Assembly: GCA_963921195.1 (NCBI GenBank)
Contig: OY992541.1
Location: 15,420,012-15,484,011, forward strand
DNA length: 64,000 nt
Reading direction: 5' to 3'
From: Pegoplata infirma
Lineage: Eukaryota; Arthropoda; Insecta; Diptera; Anthomyiidae
In this document: positions 1 to 11,985 of the stretch, piece by piece
How the letters are laid out: the number at the start of each line of letters is the position of its first letter
How positions within the stretch are numbered: the stretch's first letter is position 1
Notes under the pieces: model-generated
The model's input: the letters and a program-made list of their open reading frames with translations, nothing else
What the model was told of the DNA's origin: nothing
Databases searched by the model: none
Made by a program: the position numbers and the translations under genes

Positions 1-1
1 C

Positions 2-1828
2 AAATCGGCAGGGCCTGATTGTATTTTTCCGGCACTCTTGCAGGAGTCCCTCGGGATAATCATGCCATGGCTACTACGTATCTTTATGGGTAGCTTGGCA
101 TCGGGGTATATACCCTCCGAATGGAGGGAGGTAAGGGTGGTCTTTATACCCAAAGCGGGAAAGATAAACCACAATACCGCGAAGGACTACAGACCTATCA
201 GTCTGTCATCGTTTTTATTTAAAACACTGGAAAGACTGGTAGATGTCTATGTGAAAAGTACCCTCACATCAGACAATTTCAGAGAGGCCCAACACGCCTA
301 TCTTAAAGGTAGGTCTGTTGAAACGGCTTTAAGCGATGTTGTCGGGCTGATTGAGGATACTCTTCACAGAAAAGAGTATGTTTTGGCATCATTTTTGGAC
401 GTGGAAGGTGCGTTCAACAATGTCAAAATATCATCTATTCTTAATGCCCTACAGAATACAGGCACGAACACACAGATTACTTTATGGACGGGCAACATGC
501 TGAAAAGCAGGGCAATAAACTCGAAGATAGGTGATGGTGAGGCGAGGAAAATAGTTAAAAGGGGCACTCCACAAGGAGGAGTCATCTCTCCTCTTCTGTG
601 GAATCTTGTAATAAATGAAATCCTCGAGTCACTCAACGAAATGATTGTCAAGGCGGTTGCTTACGCTGATGACGTTGTAATCCTAATAAAAGGTAAGTTT
701 TTACCAACGATTAGCGAACTCATGGAATCAGCGCTTAAGATACTCTCAAAGTGGGCAAAGAACAACGGTCTGGGAGTCAATCCCGCCAAAACAGAACTCG
801 TCTTGTTCACAAAAAGGACTAAGGTAGACAGGTTTGTCCTTCCCAAATTAGATGGAATCACCCAGGAGCTATCCAATGAGGCGAAATACCTGGGTGTGAT
901 CCTGGACTCAAAGCTTTCTTGGAAAAGAAACACAGAGGAAAGGATGAAAAAGTCGTTATGTGCTTTTTACACCTGCAGAAGAACTTTCGGGAGAAGGTGG
1001 AGTTTAAAACCGTATATTATACACTGGATGTATGGTGCGATAATTACACCAGTACTTACCTATGGTGCCCTTGTGTGGTGGAAAGCAGTGGATAAGAAAT
1101 CATATCTCTGCAATCTACAGAAGGTACAACGACTGACGTGTGTGGATATCACTGGTGCTATTAGATCAGCACCCCAGGCCGGTCTGGAAGTGATACTAAA
1201 CATTCAGCACATGGATATTTACGTCAAGAGCACAGCAGCAAAATCAGCTCTCAGGTTAAGAGAGTCGCAAATGCTTAAGCAACGCTCTTGGGGACACTCG
1301 ACTATATTAAGTACGGTGGGCGGGACGGAACTGGAACAGAGAACTGACTATATCTCACCACAGACGAACTTTGACAGAACCTTCGAAGTCCAAATACCGA
1401 CTAGGGAAGACTGGGCGGAAAACTCTGTTATTTCAGAGAATGCGATCGCAATCTTTACGGACGGATCAAAGATGGAGATGGGTACGGGTTCGGGAGTTTA
1501 CTCTGAGTGCCTCGAAATCGGGGTCTCATTGAGGCTTCCGGATAAGTGTAGTTTTTTCCAGGCTGAGGTGCTTGCAATTGACAAAGCCGCGCAGATGATT
1601 ATGACAAGGGACCTTCGTCCTTGCGTTATTAACATTTTCGTGGATAGTCTCGCAGCTCTGAAGGCCTTAGAGTCGGCTACTGTGAAATCGGGAATCGTTA
1701 TGGATTGTATACAATCTCTTCGTCGAATCAGTCAGCACACAATCAAGCTAATCTGGGTCCCAGGCCATAGTGGGGTCGCTGGGAACGAATTGGCTGATGA
1801 ATGTGCGAGGAATTGCTCTGAATCTGAC
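2..1828 (+). pseudogene. LOA-clade non-LTR ORF2 fragment (RT + RNase H), copy A
   Basis: The frame is open at the window edge and reads reverse transcriptase then RNase H of a non-LTR retrotransposon. RT motifs seen: TPQGGVISPLLWNL at about 570-610 and AYADDVVIL near 655-680, followed by the thumb with AKYLGVILDSKLSW. RNase H follows: IFTDGSKMEMGTGSGVYSE near 1450-1505, QAEVLAID, VDSLAALKAL, and VPGHSGVAGNELADECAR near 1755-1810. RT plus C-terminal RNase H fits the LOA/I-like groups, and the closest relative visible is the full LOA element at 29086-34293. The endonuclease and ORF1 would lie before base 1. The frame is uninterrupted, but the RNase H end is lost at about 1820, where a different LOA copy begins, so this is a partial gene. 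Confidence 0.87.
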
Positions 1829-3413
1829 ACTGTCTGATAGTGCCAAGTTTCTTGGCATAATCTTTAATAGGAAATTGAACTGGCTCGAAAACCTAAAGGA
1901 GAGAGTGAAAAAGGCGTATGCAGCCATGTATACTTGTCAGAAAATTATTAGAAACACATGGGGTCTTAAACCAAGACTTATACACTGGATATTCACGGCA
2001 ATTGTTAGACCAACACTGGCACATGGTGCAGTAGTGTGGTGGCCTATTGAAAGAATGGGCACGCACGCCACGTACCTGAACAGGGTTAGTAGAGTGGCCG
2101 CCTTAAGTATCACTGGAGCGCGAAGGACAACATCCAGTCTAAGTATGATTCTGGACTTGCCATCTTTGGATCTTTACATCCAGGAATACGCACTTAGGAC
2201 ACAGCTGAGACTAAGTCAAAATTTCGCGCTAAAAGTTTGAGACTATGGACACACAAAACTCATACGAGACCATCGATATGATGACTGTGTGACTGATTAC
2301 ATGACTCCACATATCGTGTGGCATGCAGGTATAACAATTGAAATACCATCTAGAGTATTCTGGGAAAATCCACCTGTTGGGGAACATCACATTGCAGTCT
2401 ACACGGATGGATCAAAGATGCCACAGGGAACAGGTAGCGGTGTCTACTGTGAGAAACTGGAAATTGAACACAGTTCAAGGATACAGGACAGCTGTAATAT
2501 TTTTTAGGCGGAACTGCATGCAGTGTCAGAGGCAGCCAGGCTTATTTCAATGAGGCCGATCTACTCTAGTGAGATCATTATTTACATTGATAGTCAGACG
2601 GCTTTAAAGGCACTAAGTATATAATAGGAATATTCGATCAAAGGTTGTCAGCCGTTGTCGCCAAGATCTTATGGCTCTCATCGAACAACACTCTTTAAGA
2701 CTGTGCTGGGTTCCAGGTCATCAGAATATTCCAGGAAACGAGAAAGCTGACGAGTTAGCTCGTATGGGAGCAGTTTTACCATTAAGTTCAATCACGACCG
2801 ACGTGCATCCGGGCCTGGATGCGATTTATTTCGAAATACGGAAAACATTTGAACGACAGGAAGATTTGAAATGGGAAAGCAGCCAGGACTGTATCCAGAC
2901 TAAGGCCTTGTGGACTCGCGGTGGAAAAAATATCCAGAAAACACAACTTTATATGGAAAAATCAGACCTCAGGAAGTATATGGGTTTAATTACAGGCCAT
3001 ACTGGCTTGAAAGCTTATATGAAAAAGTTAAAATTGATAAGAGATGATTTGTGCAGATGGTGTGGGGACGAAGAGATAGTGGAAGATTCATTCCATTATC
3101 TTTGTCAGTGCCCTGCACTATCTCGCACTCGATTTAATTGTTTTGGCTTTTATTTCTTTCAGGAACTGGAGGAACTTAGAGATGTCAACCCATGGAAGAT
3201 GCTTAAATATATTAGGCTAAGTAAACTCGATGAGACATATGTGGAGACATAAATCATCATTTGACAGGAAGGCAGTAGTGAATTATGATTAATATGTAAA
3301 GCAGCCAACAACAATAACCAACCCCCCCCCCCCCCCCCTTTTCGGGGTATCACTTTGGATCAGGTACTGGTCTTATGGACATTACGTCAACCTCTTAACC
3401 TAACCTAACTTCA
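1810..3413 (+). pseudogene. LOA-clade ORF2 3' fragment, copy B, with 3' UTR end
   Basis: Starts abruptly in the RT thumb (SAKFLGIIFNRKLNW), a domain already present in copy A, so this is a second, diverged copy fused behind the first. RNase H follows in broken frames: VYTDGSKMPQGTGSGVY near 2398-2440, a stop at about 2505, then WVPGHQNIPGNEKADELAR near 2706-2765. The C-terminus carries the cysteine-rich motif CRWCGDEEIVEDSFHYLCQC that ends LOA ORF2 proteins. There is a stop at 2238 and a frame change between 2507 and 2671. The 3' end has a GGTATCAC motif, ACGTCAAC and a terminal CCTAACCTAAC run, all shared with the 3' end of the LOA element at 29086, which sets the element end near 3412. Confidence 0.85.
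3322..3338. repeat. poly-C tract
   Basis: Seventeen consecutive C residues inside the 3' UTR of LOA copy B. Similar tracts occur at 4700-4714 and 63917-63930. They stand out in DNA this AT-rich. Confidence 0.95.
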
Positions 3414-4152
3414 ATAGATGGTTCCAAAGCTATTAAAGCATATTTCCGGCTATACTTTTCCAAATAGATTTTACATTTTTGCGGGGTGGAGAATCTTCCT
3501 AGGAAGAACTCACCATCTCTATCAGTAGAAATTTTCCTAAACATTTTTCGTTTTTATAGGTGAGCAATCTTTATATCCAACATTTTCCATAGGGGAAAAT
3601 CTTTAACTCTTTAGACATCTCTCTTGATAAATTTTCTCAAAATTTTTTTTCGTTTCTATAGATCGACAATCCTTACATCCAACATTTTCTGTCCATTGAA
3701 AATGTTTATTTTGCAATATCTTTCTTGAAGATTTTGGAAAATTTCCAGGTTTTTGACTTTTAGTCAAGTTTCTGGATTAAAAATTCTTTTTTTCCAAAAT
3801 AACTGTTTGACATCTAAATTTTAAAGCAAATTTCTGGTTCTTTTTTCGTGTTGCTTAAAATTTCCTGGTTTTCGCAATATTTTGTCTAATTTGGGATAGA
3901 ATACTTTTCTTGTCAAACAGTATAGTTCGTTTTTTTTTGGTTTTCAATTAGTTCATTTTTGGTTTTCAATTTTAATTTTCAACCAAAAATATTCTAAATT
4001 TCGAACTTTTTAAACGATATTGTTTTCTTTTTCGTTTCTTTCTATCTCGCTCCTGATTCTCCAATTGTGACATAAAATTTAATCCTGATCAAAATTAATT
4101 TTTTACTTTTTCGAGTTGAAACATACTTTTTCCTGATCACATTCATTTTTTA
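3414..4152. other. intergenic, AT-rich, no gene seen
   Basis: No coding signal. A unit containing TTTTTCGTTTyTATAG, an AATCyTTAyATCC block and AACATTTTC appears twice in tandem (about 3535-3590 and 3635-3695). The segment GGTGGAGAATCTTC at 3485 recurs at 5550, so both belong to one dispersed repeat. Confidence 0.6.
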
Positions 4153-4405
4153 TACCCTCCAACTACAGTATGAGGGTATACTCACTTTGTCATTCCGTGT
4201 GTAACGCATCAAAATATCGGTCTAGGACCCCATAAAGTATATATATTTATGATCAGTGATCGATTCTAAGACATTCTAGCGATGTCCGTCCGTCCATCTG
4301 TCCGCCTGTAGTTAACACGATGCAGTCCAAAATAAAAGAGCTAGACTCCCGACATTTGGCACGAATATGTCTTATGTTCCTAGGCAGGTTAAGTTCGTAA
4401 AAGAG
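4153..4405 (+). repeat. dispersed fly repeat with GTCCGTCCGTC motif
   Basis: Begins with the imperfect palindrome TATACCCTC...GAGGGTATA, then GACCCCATAAAGTATATATA, then GTCCGTCCGTCC, then a segment ending near GACATTTGGCACG. From family knowledge, this order of blocks is a common interspersed repeat in higher flies. I do not assign it to a named family. It is noncoding here. Confidence 0.6.
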
Positions 4406-4737
4406 CAAAATCGAACCAGGGGGAAAAAAGTTCCCTCTTGAAGAACTAAACCAACCTCTGAAAAATACCATATTTTTACATGATTTTCTTTGTTTTTGTT
4501 TAACAAATACAACATTTTTATGCTACAAGAAGTTCTAAGTCCTGCATTTGCACCCACAGAATAAGAAAATGTCGTTTTTTCGGTCCGCCCCCCTTTTATG
4601 GGCGTGGAATATTTTTTTTTTTAAATAATAATAAACTTGTATTTCTTTAGAGCAAAAAGTATAAGAATGAGTTCTTAAACACATATTCGAGAAGAAATGC
4701 CCCCCCCCCCCCCCAATTACCACTAGCGAAATCGATC

Positions 4738-5190
4738 TCGAAATCTAGATTATCTGGTCCAATTTGTCCATTATGTCGTGGACCTCATGTGGTTTGTCAA
4801 TGTCCACGGTTAATTAACATGAGTTATGATCAGAGAATATCCGAAATTAAAAAGCACCGTTTATGTCTCAATTGTTTTTCCAAAATCCATGGCGTAATCC
4901 ACAAGTAAAAATAGTTGTTCTACTTGTGGCAAACGCCATAATATTCTACTCCATAAAAATAGTCCTAGCTCTATTCTTATAAATCAGTCCAGTAGTGACA
5001 CCAACTCCAAATTGAATTCGAACTCAGCTTCATTCGATCATGAGTCCAATTCTCTGCAAATACAGTCCACTGAGAATGAAATGAAATGACGAGAAAATTC
5101 ACTCTCGTTTTACATCCAGTTTCAGCGGTGTACTCCTAGGTACAGCTTTCGCTAATACGTTCCATTTATATCGTATTAAACCACTCACTA
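4738..5190 (+). pseudogene. BEL/Pao gag zinc-knuckle and protease-start remnant
   Basis: One frame reads CPLCRGPHVVCQCPRLINMS and further along LCLNCFSKIH and STCGKRHNILLHK, with a stop and a frame change between them. This is the double knuckle array ending in H-x-x-L-L-H that is typical of BEL/Pao Gag-Pol; the intact element at 54541 has the same arrangement. About 250 bases on, VLLGTAF matches the VLLGTA motif at the start of the BEL protease domain. It is a decayed fragment with no LTRs seen. A GCAAGGCGGGCG motif at 7399 resembles the GCAAGGCGGCCGG just before the 3' LTR of the intact element and might mark its former end. Confidence 0.65.
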
Positions 5191-5942
5191 TCTCCGAGGA
5201 ACTATTTAATTCAATTCAACAGTCGTTCGAGAGCACAAAAGCTCACAACTTCCTGTTAAATAGCTCTATTCTTGCCAAGGATAAACAAATTCGTTTATAT
5301 GTGCATTCTTTCGAGTTCCATGATGACGTTGAGGCATCTGCAACTGTACAAGTTGTATCTCGTTTGTCTGGTAATCCTCCACCAAATTTTTTCAGTTCTT
5401 CTTCTTTTTTTAAAATTCCAACAGCTTATGCTCAATATAACAAATGTTCTGACATTGTTTTTTCTGTATCAACTCTCCCTTGTTCCACAGTGGCTTCATT
5501 TGGCTGTAGAATATCTTCGACCCAAGACATTTCACGTTGTTGGGGGGTGGAGAATCTTCATAGGAAGAACTCGTCAACACCATACGAAAAATTTCTCCAA
5601 AATTTGTTCGTTAAGACCACACTGAGAGATAAAAAATATTTTATTGATTCTACTCGAGTGGCAAAAGAACATATTAATCAATTGAGCATCGAATGATGCC
5701 AATTGAGTTCCAAAAATGAGTTCGTTGAAAGCCAAAAATGAGTTCGTTGAAACAGTTTTTACAATCGAGCATATTTTGTTATTTATTACTAATGATTTTG
5801 AAGAAGAACGCGACAAATGCAAGCCTCCGGATTATTCCAAAACTTCTAGTTGTTCCATAGCTCCATGCCATTATTTGTTTCCACATTCTGTTATTCAACC
5901 GAAAAGAGCAACAACTATATTATTTGTAGTATTTAATGATTC
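5191..5942 (+). other. open frames of unclear origin after the BEL remnant
   Basis: The frame 5301-5696 (131 codons, starting MHSFEFHDDVEASATVQVV) and a shorter one at 5716-5976 are open but match nothing I recognise. The stretch probably continues the decayed BEL polyprotein, because the VLLGTA motif lies just upstream in order. A short duplication of AAAAATGAGTTCGTTGAAA sits near 5714-5752. The GGTGGAGAATCTTCATAGGA segment at 5550 is a dispersed repeat also present at 3485. Confidence 0.35.
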
Positions 5943-6005
5943 TTGTTCATGCTTAAGTGGTCTAGGTCATGCTTAAGTAGTCTAGGTCATGCTTAAGTGG
6001 TTCAT
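5943..6005 (+). repeat. short tandem repeat, three units of about 20 bp
   Basis: Three near-identical units containing CATGCTTAAGTGGTCTAGGT, differing at single bases. Confidence 0.85.
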
Positions 6006-6058
6006 GCAAGAAAGTGGTTCTAATAAAGATACTCTGAATACATATCTGCTAATTTTGT

Positions 6059-6971
6059 TTGATCCAAATGTTTTATCGAATATATCCTTACAAAAAGCCA
6101 ATTTTTCAAAAGAATCCGCGATATAAAATTCTATATTGTGAGCCAAGAACAGAAACATTTACTGCACATAATATATCACACTGTGTTATAGGCTCCTACT
6201 TTGCAAACAAAATCGTTCCAAACTCCATGTTCCCCAGAGAAATCAATTGTACGAAAATACCTACTAGCGCTCCGAACTACGTAGGACTCTCATTTAATAA
6301 GGAACTTTTTAACTGCAAAGAATTATTTTCCGATATTTTGCCTCACAGTTTACTACATTCCGATATTCAAGCGTTAATGTTTCTTATCCGTTCTAAGGCT
6401 CCTGCGGTTTCCTCCCATTACAGTTTAAAACTTATTCTGAAATCCAGTCACATCTCCAAAAGAGAAAATTTCGCTCAGCATGGCAAGCCATTCATTCGAT
6501 CCTATAAATATACAGAAGTTTTATATAGAGCTTAATGATTGGGATGAGATCCTGACTCCCGATACATTTTTACAAAAGAAATATTTCCAAGCTCGATTAA
6601 ATTCCTTTGTTGATCAAAATATTTTTCCAAAATCCAGGCACCTTGGCAGGGTTAAAAGTATATTCCTGAACTCCAAAAATCTTCACTCCACGAAGAAAAA
6701 ACACATGACCAATAGTAAAATTGGTCGTTTAAAATTTCGAATGATAAGACGATTTCGATATCCTCAACTTGATGCGCATTTCGAATCGATCCTAGTTCAG
6801 TTCATCAGAAATGCCAATTATCCTACGAATAACTATAAAAATAGCGATTCTAAAGGAAAGTTTCTTTTGACATACAGTCCTCGTTTTACTCCTCCACGAC
6901 TTCCCATATCGGGTCGTGTTCATTTTAGAAATAGATTGTTTTCAGAATCCACTCCCAAATCTTCCTCGTAG
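6059..6971 (+). other. two overlapping unrecognised open frames
   Basis: A 158-codon frame (6059-6535) overlaps a 163-codon frame (6480-6971, starting MASHSFDPINIQKF). The second is basic and rich in R, K, F and N. Neither shows a signal peptide, membrane segment or known motif. In this AT-rich setting frames of this size are unusual but not compelling. They may be one old retroelement coding region split by a frameshift. Confidence 0.3.
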
Positions 6972-7594
6972 CTATTTTAAGTAGAAATATTTACATTTTC
7001 TCCGAATTCTTGCTCAAAGTTTATGAAAACCACTTTTAGCCGTTAGTGTATTTGAGTTTTTATTTAATCCTAAGCTATATTTTCTAAATCCGCACTATAT
7101 TTGTCAAGCCAATTTAAGGCTTATTTTTCCATATAGCACAAACTAATGAATTCACTATCAAACACATATATTTAAGCAAAATACAAACAAATCATAATAC
7201 TTATTAATTATACATACATATAAGTTTTTAATGAATTCAACTTAAACTCAATAATGAAATGTTAGAACATTTAAATGATATTTGATTTTATACATTATTA
7301 TTTTTTTACTTATTTTATATATGTTTTTGATTAATTAAGGACAAAGAGTATCTACGACATTTTCTGTTATCGCTTTTCTTCATTTTTTGCATATACTGCA
7401 AGGCGGGCGTAATTTTCTACACTTTTAAAATCGTCAACTTCTGTTAACTTACATTATGTTGTAAGCACTTTTTTATACCGAAAATTCAAACAGTAATGTC
7501 AAAAGTCCGAAAATATGTCGTAGATGCTATTTCCGTCCAATTTAATACTAAGTCACTCTTGTTCTTTTTCTACTAAGATTTACTCCACAACTTT
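6972..7594. other. intergenic, no gene seen
   Basis: AT-rich sequence with the GCAAGGCGGGCG motif near 7399 discussed with the BEL remnant. No coding signal or clear repeat border. Confidence 0.6.
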
Positions 7595-8039
7595 GCTCCC
7601 ATATAAAATGACATTTTTATAAAATTTGCTTCTACCGCTCTAACTGTCCATAGGGTGCCCCTAGAGAAGTAAAATGTATGACCGACCCCCAATATTTCTT
7701 CAACTCCAACATTTTCTCAGAATATACCTACCCTTTATTTTCAACTCTTAAGGGGGTCTCCATACATTTTTTTATTGTTTTGGTTGGTCGTAATTTTTAC
7801 CTCTCTAGGAGACAAGGTAAGGGCGGTAGGAGCTGGTTTAATAACACAAATTTATAAAAAATAAAAAAATGTATGGGGACCACCTTAAGGGTTAAAGATA
7901 CATTGTAGGTATGTTTGCAAAAAATGTTTAAATTAATAAAATAATGGAGGTCGGTCATACATTTGGCTCCACTAGGGGCACTTTAGGGTGGGTTAGAATG
8001 GTAGGAACAAATTTTTTAAAAATGTTTTGTATGGGAGCC
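7595..8039. repeat. imperfect inverted repeat (foldback), about 445 bp
   Basis: The left arm begins GCTCCCATA and contains CTAGAGAAGTAAAATGTATG with GACCGACC; the right arm contains GGTCGGTCATACATTTGG and ends TATGGGAGC. The inner blocks CTTAAGGGGGTCTCCATACA and TGTATGGGGACCACCTTAAG are inverted copies. The arms are diverged. It looks like a small nonautonomous foldback element; no target duplication is clear. Confidence 0.7.
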
Positions 8040-8689
8040 CCACAGGGCCCTAGAAACGGCAGTTGTGCGGCTTTTTGAGGTTTTTTACCTCTTTACGCCC
8101 AATTTTGGCCCCAATGAGAGGCCATATGGCCATGGACGTATACAGGGGGGGCACGTGCCCCCCCTTTTCGATTTTAAAATATTAAAAATTTAATACGCTA
8201 CAACGCATTATACAAAAAAAAAAAAATAGTTTCACTATTGAACAAATTCAGAGAAATCCGAACTACTTTGACTAAAAACACATGAATAAGATCGGTTTTG
8301 GCCTCAGGATTCAAAGTCTGCTTCCAAAATTTTTCTATCACGTACCGTTTCTAAAATATTCGAGTCTGAATATTGAAAAATGCTAATTTAGCACTCTTTG
8401 GGTATCCGTAACGTATTCTTACGTTGTTCATACAAAACAGGACTTGATATTATATAATATGTACCTTGTAATTCCAAATCAATTAGTCGAACTTTTCGGA
8501 TTTCTAATTTGGAATCAGGAGGTCGATTTTTTTAAAAAAATAAAGTCTTCTTTGTGGAAAAACGGAAGAATACGTTACAGTAAAGTCCTAAAAGTGCTAT
8601 TTTGTAGTTCTTTTTTTTACTTTTTACCGCGAATATCTCGAAACCGGTTCTTGATTCAAAAATTTGAATGGCAGATCAGGAAACAGAAG
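8040..8689. other. intergenic, no gene seen
   Basis: Contains a perfect 20-bp palindrome at 8145-8164 (seven G, CACGTG, seven C) and a short open frame at 8444-8692 with no recognisable motif. Confidence 0.6.
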
Positions 8690-10106
8690 TAGAATCTCAC
8701 AAATTAGAACCACTTTGTTCCTCGAGTAGTTCTAATTTCTGAAAAGTTCTAATTTCTGGACATTTTTTTTTTGAAAGAAAATGACAAAATAACAATAAAA
8801 ACAGTTACGAATGCTTTATTTTAATATTTAACTACTATAACACGTTAAATTTGTAGCAAACACTTTTAAGGGCTTTGAAATGAGAAATAACAGGCGTTAC
8901 ATCGATTATATCATCGTCACTGCTTTTTGATCCGTCATTAAACCCATCTTCATTCCATTTTTCGATTTCTCTTACACTTATGGAATTGTGAAAATAAAAA
9001 CAAAAAAAAGGTTCAGAAATTAGAACCACTGGTTCTAATTTTAGAGCGTTAACTGCATATAATTCGGGTTTCCCCTATTTAGTTTAAAAAAACTATAAAA
9101 AAAATATTTTGTAGTGTAATTAAAAACAAAAAAAAACTTCCAGAAATTAGAACCATAGGTTCTAATTTTAGAGCGTGGTTCTATAAATGTTCAAAACCGA
9201 TTTCCGAAGTATTCGAAAAATCGATTTTTTTCTATTTTTCCGGTTTTTTAAAACCGGTTTTTTAAAAAAGGCCGGTTTTCGAAGTATTCGAGAAACCGAT
9301 TTTTTGGTCTCGAATAATCGACTTTTTCATATATTTATTTTTTTTTTGTTATTTTGCATTCAATGAAATTTTTTAGTAAACATCTCTAAGTTGAGAAATC
9401 GGATGTCCCCAGATCATTTGAAATGTATCCTTTTTTTGAAATACTGTTTAATAAAAAAAAAACTAAAAGCTTTTTATTTAATTTGATCTTAATTACATCT
9501 ATTTACATTTGATGTAGTAACATTCGTAAATCATATGTATTGTCAGTTCTGAAGTAAAGATGGGAGTGTGAGTGACTCAAACACATTCACCCTCACGAAG
9601 AGAATTTTCCAATCACGCACACTAACTTACGAGCATATTTTTTTCTACTCACAACCACGTGAGTAAATTTATGACAACTCACACTCACGTTCATTCACAC
9701 TTACGTTCACTCACACTCACGAAACTTTTTATACAAAAAAAAAAAAACACTTTTAAAAATTAAGATTTCAAAAATGTTGGAAAATAAACTGCTAATGTGC
9801 CAATCTCTATTCTGAAGTATGTACAAATAGCTTGGTTTGCTTTCCTTTTTTATTGTTTTGTTATACTTTTTTATCAAATAAATAATTAAAAACAAAAACC
9901 GAAAAACCGATTATTCGAAACCGGTTTTTAGTTACAAAACCGAAAAACCGATTTTTTTAAAAGGCGGTTTTTCTAAGTATTCGAAAATCGGTTTTTGAAA
10001 TTGACGAATATTTGACAACTCTAGTGGTTCTAATTAAAATAGCAGCCGGTTCTAATTTCTGAACAGTTATAATTTGTGAGAGTTCTAATTTGTGAGATTC
10101 TACTGT
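8690..10106. mobile_element. TIR element with TAGAATCTCACAAATTAGAAC ends
   Basis: The left end TAGAATCTCACAAATTAGAA at 8690 is inverted at 10082-10102 (TTCTAATTTGTGAGATTCTA), and the right end continues CTG then TA, suggesting a CAGTAGAATCTC-type Tc1/pogo terminus next to a TA. Further copies of TTCTAATTTCTG lie near both ends and at 9140-9180. The interior holds AACCGGTTTT-rich blocks at 9186-9330 and 9898-10015 and a stretch of CACTCACG motifs at 9560-9720. No transposase is visible, so it is nonautonomous. Confidence 0.65.
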
Positions 10107-10583
10107 ACCAAGATCTATTGGGTGTCGAATGTTGTTTTTAAAGAAAACTTTATTTTTTTATTGTACTACATTTTGCTTATATTAAGTCTCAAATTCTGAG
10201 ATATTTATTTGTTTTTATAGAAAATTCTCAGATTCTTTAAAGTTTTTCTTTACAAAAATTTTCAGATTCTGAAAAATTTTTTATAAAAAAATATATCAGA
10301 TTCAAAAAAAATGTTTCTAAAATAAACTTTAAAGGTTCTGAGACTTTTTCAATGAAAAAATCTTAGACTTTTTTTATAGAAAAATCTTAACACGGAAACA
10401 ATCTCAATTGCCAGATTAGGTGATTTGTCCCCAAAATGGGGATTTTGAGTTTGGTTTGGGGACAAGATTTCCAGGGGAGGGATTTGGGGATTTCGCTAAT
10501 TTTTGGGGATTTTTTCTAAAATTTAGGGATTTTTTTTATTTCAAAAATTAAAAATTTAATTTTTAAAATTGTTAAGACTATTA
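10107..10583. other. intergenic, no gene seen
   Basis: AT-rich. Includes a short GGGGATTT-rich block at 10430-10530. No coding signal. Confidence 0.6.
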
Positions 10584-11435
10584 CACTCAAAAAAAAAAAC
10601 TGTAAAGTTAGCAAAAAAAGCATGTAAACCTACAAGAAAATTTGCTGATTTTGAACCCACAATTTTTTGGTAAAGTTAGCAAAAACGTGTTGCTAAAAAT
10701 TAGTTAACTGAATTTTTTTTATTTCAAATTAGTTCATACACATTTGAGGACCCCATTGGGTTCGGACCCGATGGGTCTGGACCTATCGGGTCCGGACCCA
10801 TCGGGGTTCCTTACTTGGGTTCCTTAAAAATCGTCATAGTTTTTGATCCAAAATTAGTGTCCGTTTCGCTCTATCTTGCTTAGTTTTTGAGATACGTGAT
10901 TTTAGGGGACCACAAAACTCGATAACTTTAAAAATATTACTCGGAGAGCATTTGATTATTTTGCGGTCTTGTTCTACGTGTTGAGAGCTACAAAATATTT
11001 ACCGAGATAGGAGCATTTTAAAATTTTCGGGAATGCTAACTTTTTTGGATCCAAAGTTAGGACTCATTAGGGTCCACACATGTGAAGAGGACCGGCGATA
11101 CTATGGAGAGCCCGAGAACCAAAAATGGCCTCCATTTTACTCTATTTGGCTTAGTTTCCGAGATAGCACCATTTTAAGTTTTCTGAAAATAAAAAAAAAT
11201 TTACCATTTATTTTTGCTAATATTAGCAAAAAATCTTGTTAAAATGTTGTCAACTCAATTTCAAATTTAGCAAAAGAAATTAGTTCAAAGTTTGTTAAAA
11301 ATTGCTAATGTGCTAAATGAAGTTTACAAGAATTTTTTGCTAACATGCTAATCTCAACTAAAATCTTGCTAAAAGTTAGCTAACTAGCGTTAGCAAAAAA
11401 AAATTAGTAAATCTACTAACGTATTTTTTTGAGTG
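10584..11435. mobile_element. TA-flanked TIR element, CACTCAAAAAAA family, copy 1
   Basis: Begins CACTCAAAAA and ends TTTTTTTGAGTG, with TA on both sides (10582-10583 and 11436-11437). This fits insertion at TA, as in Tc1/mariner elements. Subterminal TTAGCAAAAA motifs lie on both sides. The interior shows clustered GGGTCCGGACCC-like palindromes near 10740-10800. It has no transposase. It is closely similar along its whole length to the copy at 11986. Confidence 0.8.
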
Positions 11436-11437
11436 TA

Positions 11438-11985
11438 TCAATTAATGAGATTGACATTGGTACAGAATGAAGTCAAAAATTACAACTGGATTCATTTGTT
11501 AATATCAAAGTAGTAAAATTGGAATAACAATGCTTTAAATATTTTTTGACGTTTTTTGAAAAACAAAAATATTGTTTTTAAATGTACTAAGATTGCAGTC
11601 TCTAGAAGCTGGTAGACAACTGTTTTTTTTTTGCTATTTTCCCCGTAAAACTGTCCTTAATCCCATCATTTGGATTGGGCAAGACAAAATAATTTAGGTC
11701 GGGAGTAATTTTAGTAAATAATAAATGTTTTACGAGGGTCGAAGAAAGTTAATTTTTCTCAAACTCAGAATAGTTTCTATTCAGTTGTCAAATAATTTTT
11801 TTAACGACATACAAAAATGCTAACAAGGGAAGTTTCCCTAGTGTCACCCGCGGATCTTTATTGAATTGGTTTTATTTTGTAGAGCAAAAAAAAAATCACA
11901 TTTAGGGGGTAAAAAGGAGGGGGAAGACAAGGCCACTTTTCAGTTTTTTCGTTTATCTCCTATATTATGCAAATAAACCATGTTA
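11438..11985. other. spacer between two CACTCAAAAAAA elements
   Basis: No gene. The stretch AAGGGAAGTTTCCCTAGTGT near 11827 and GTTGTCAAATAATTTTTTTA near 11780 have diverged copies in the flanks at 49380-49420 and 54145-54175, so part of this is an old dispersed repeat. Confidence 0.5.

Noticed and set aside
6059..6971. A possible host gene
   Set aside because: Two overlapping frames without known motifs, splice signals or neighbouring exons; more likely decayed retroelement.
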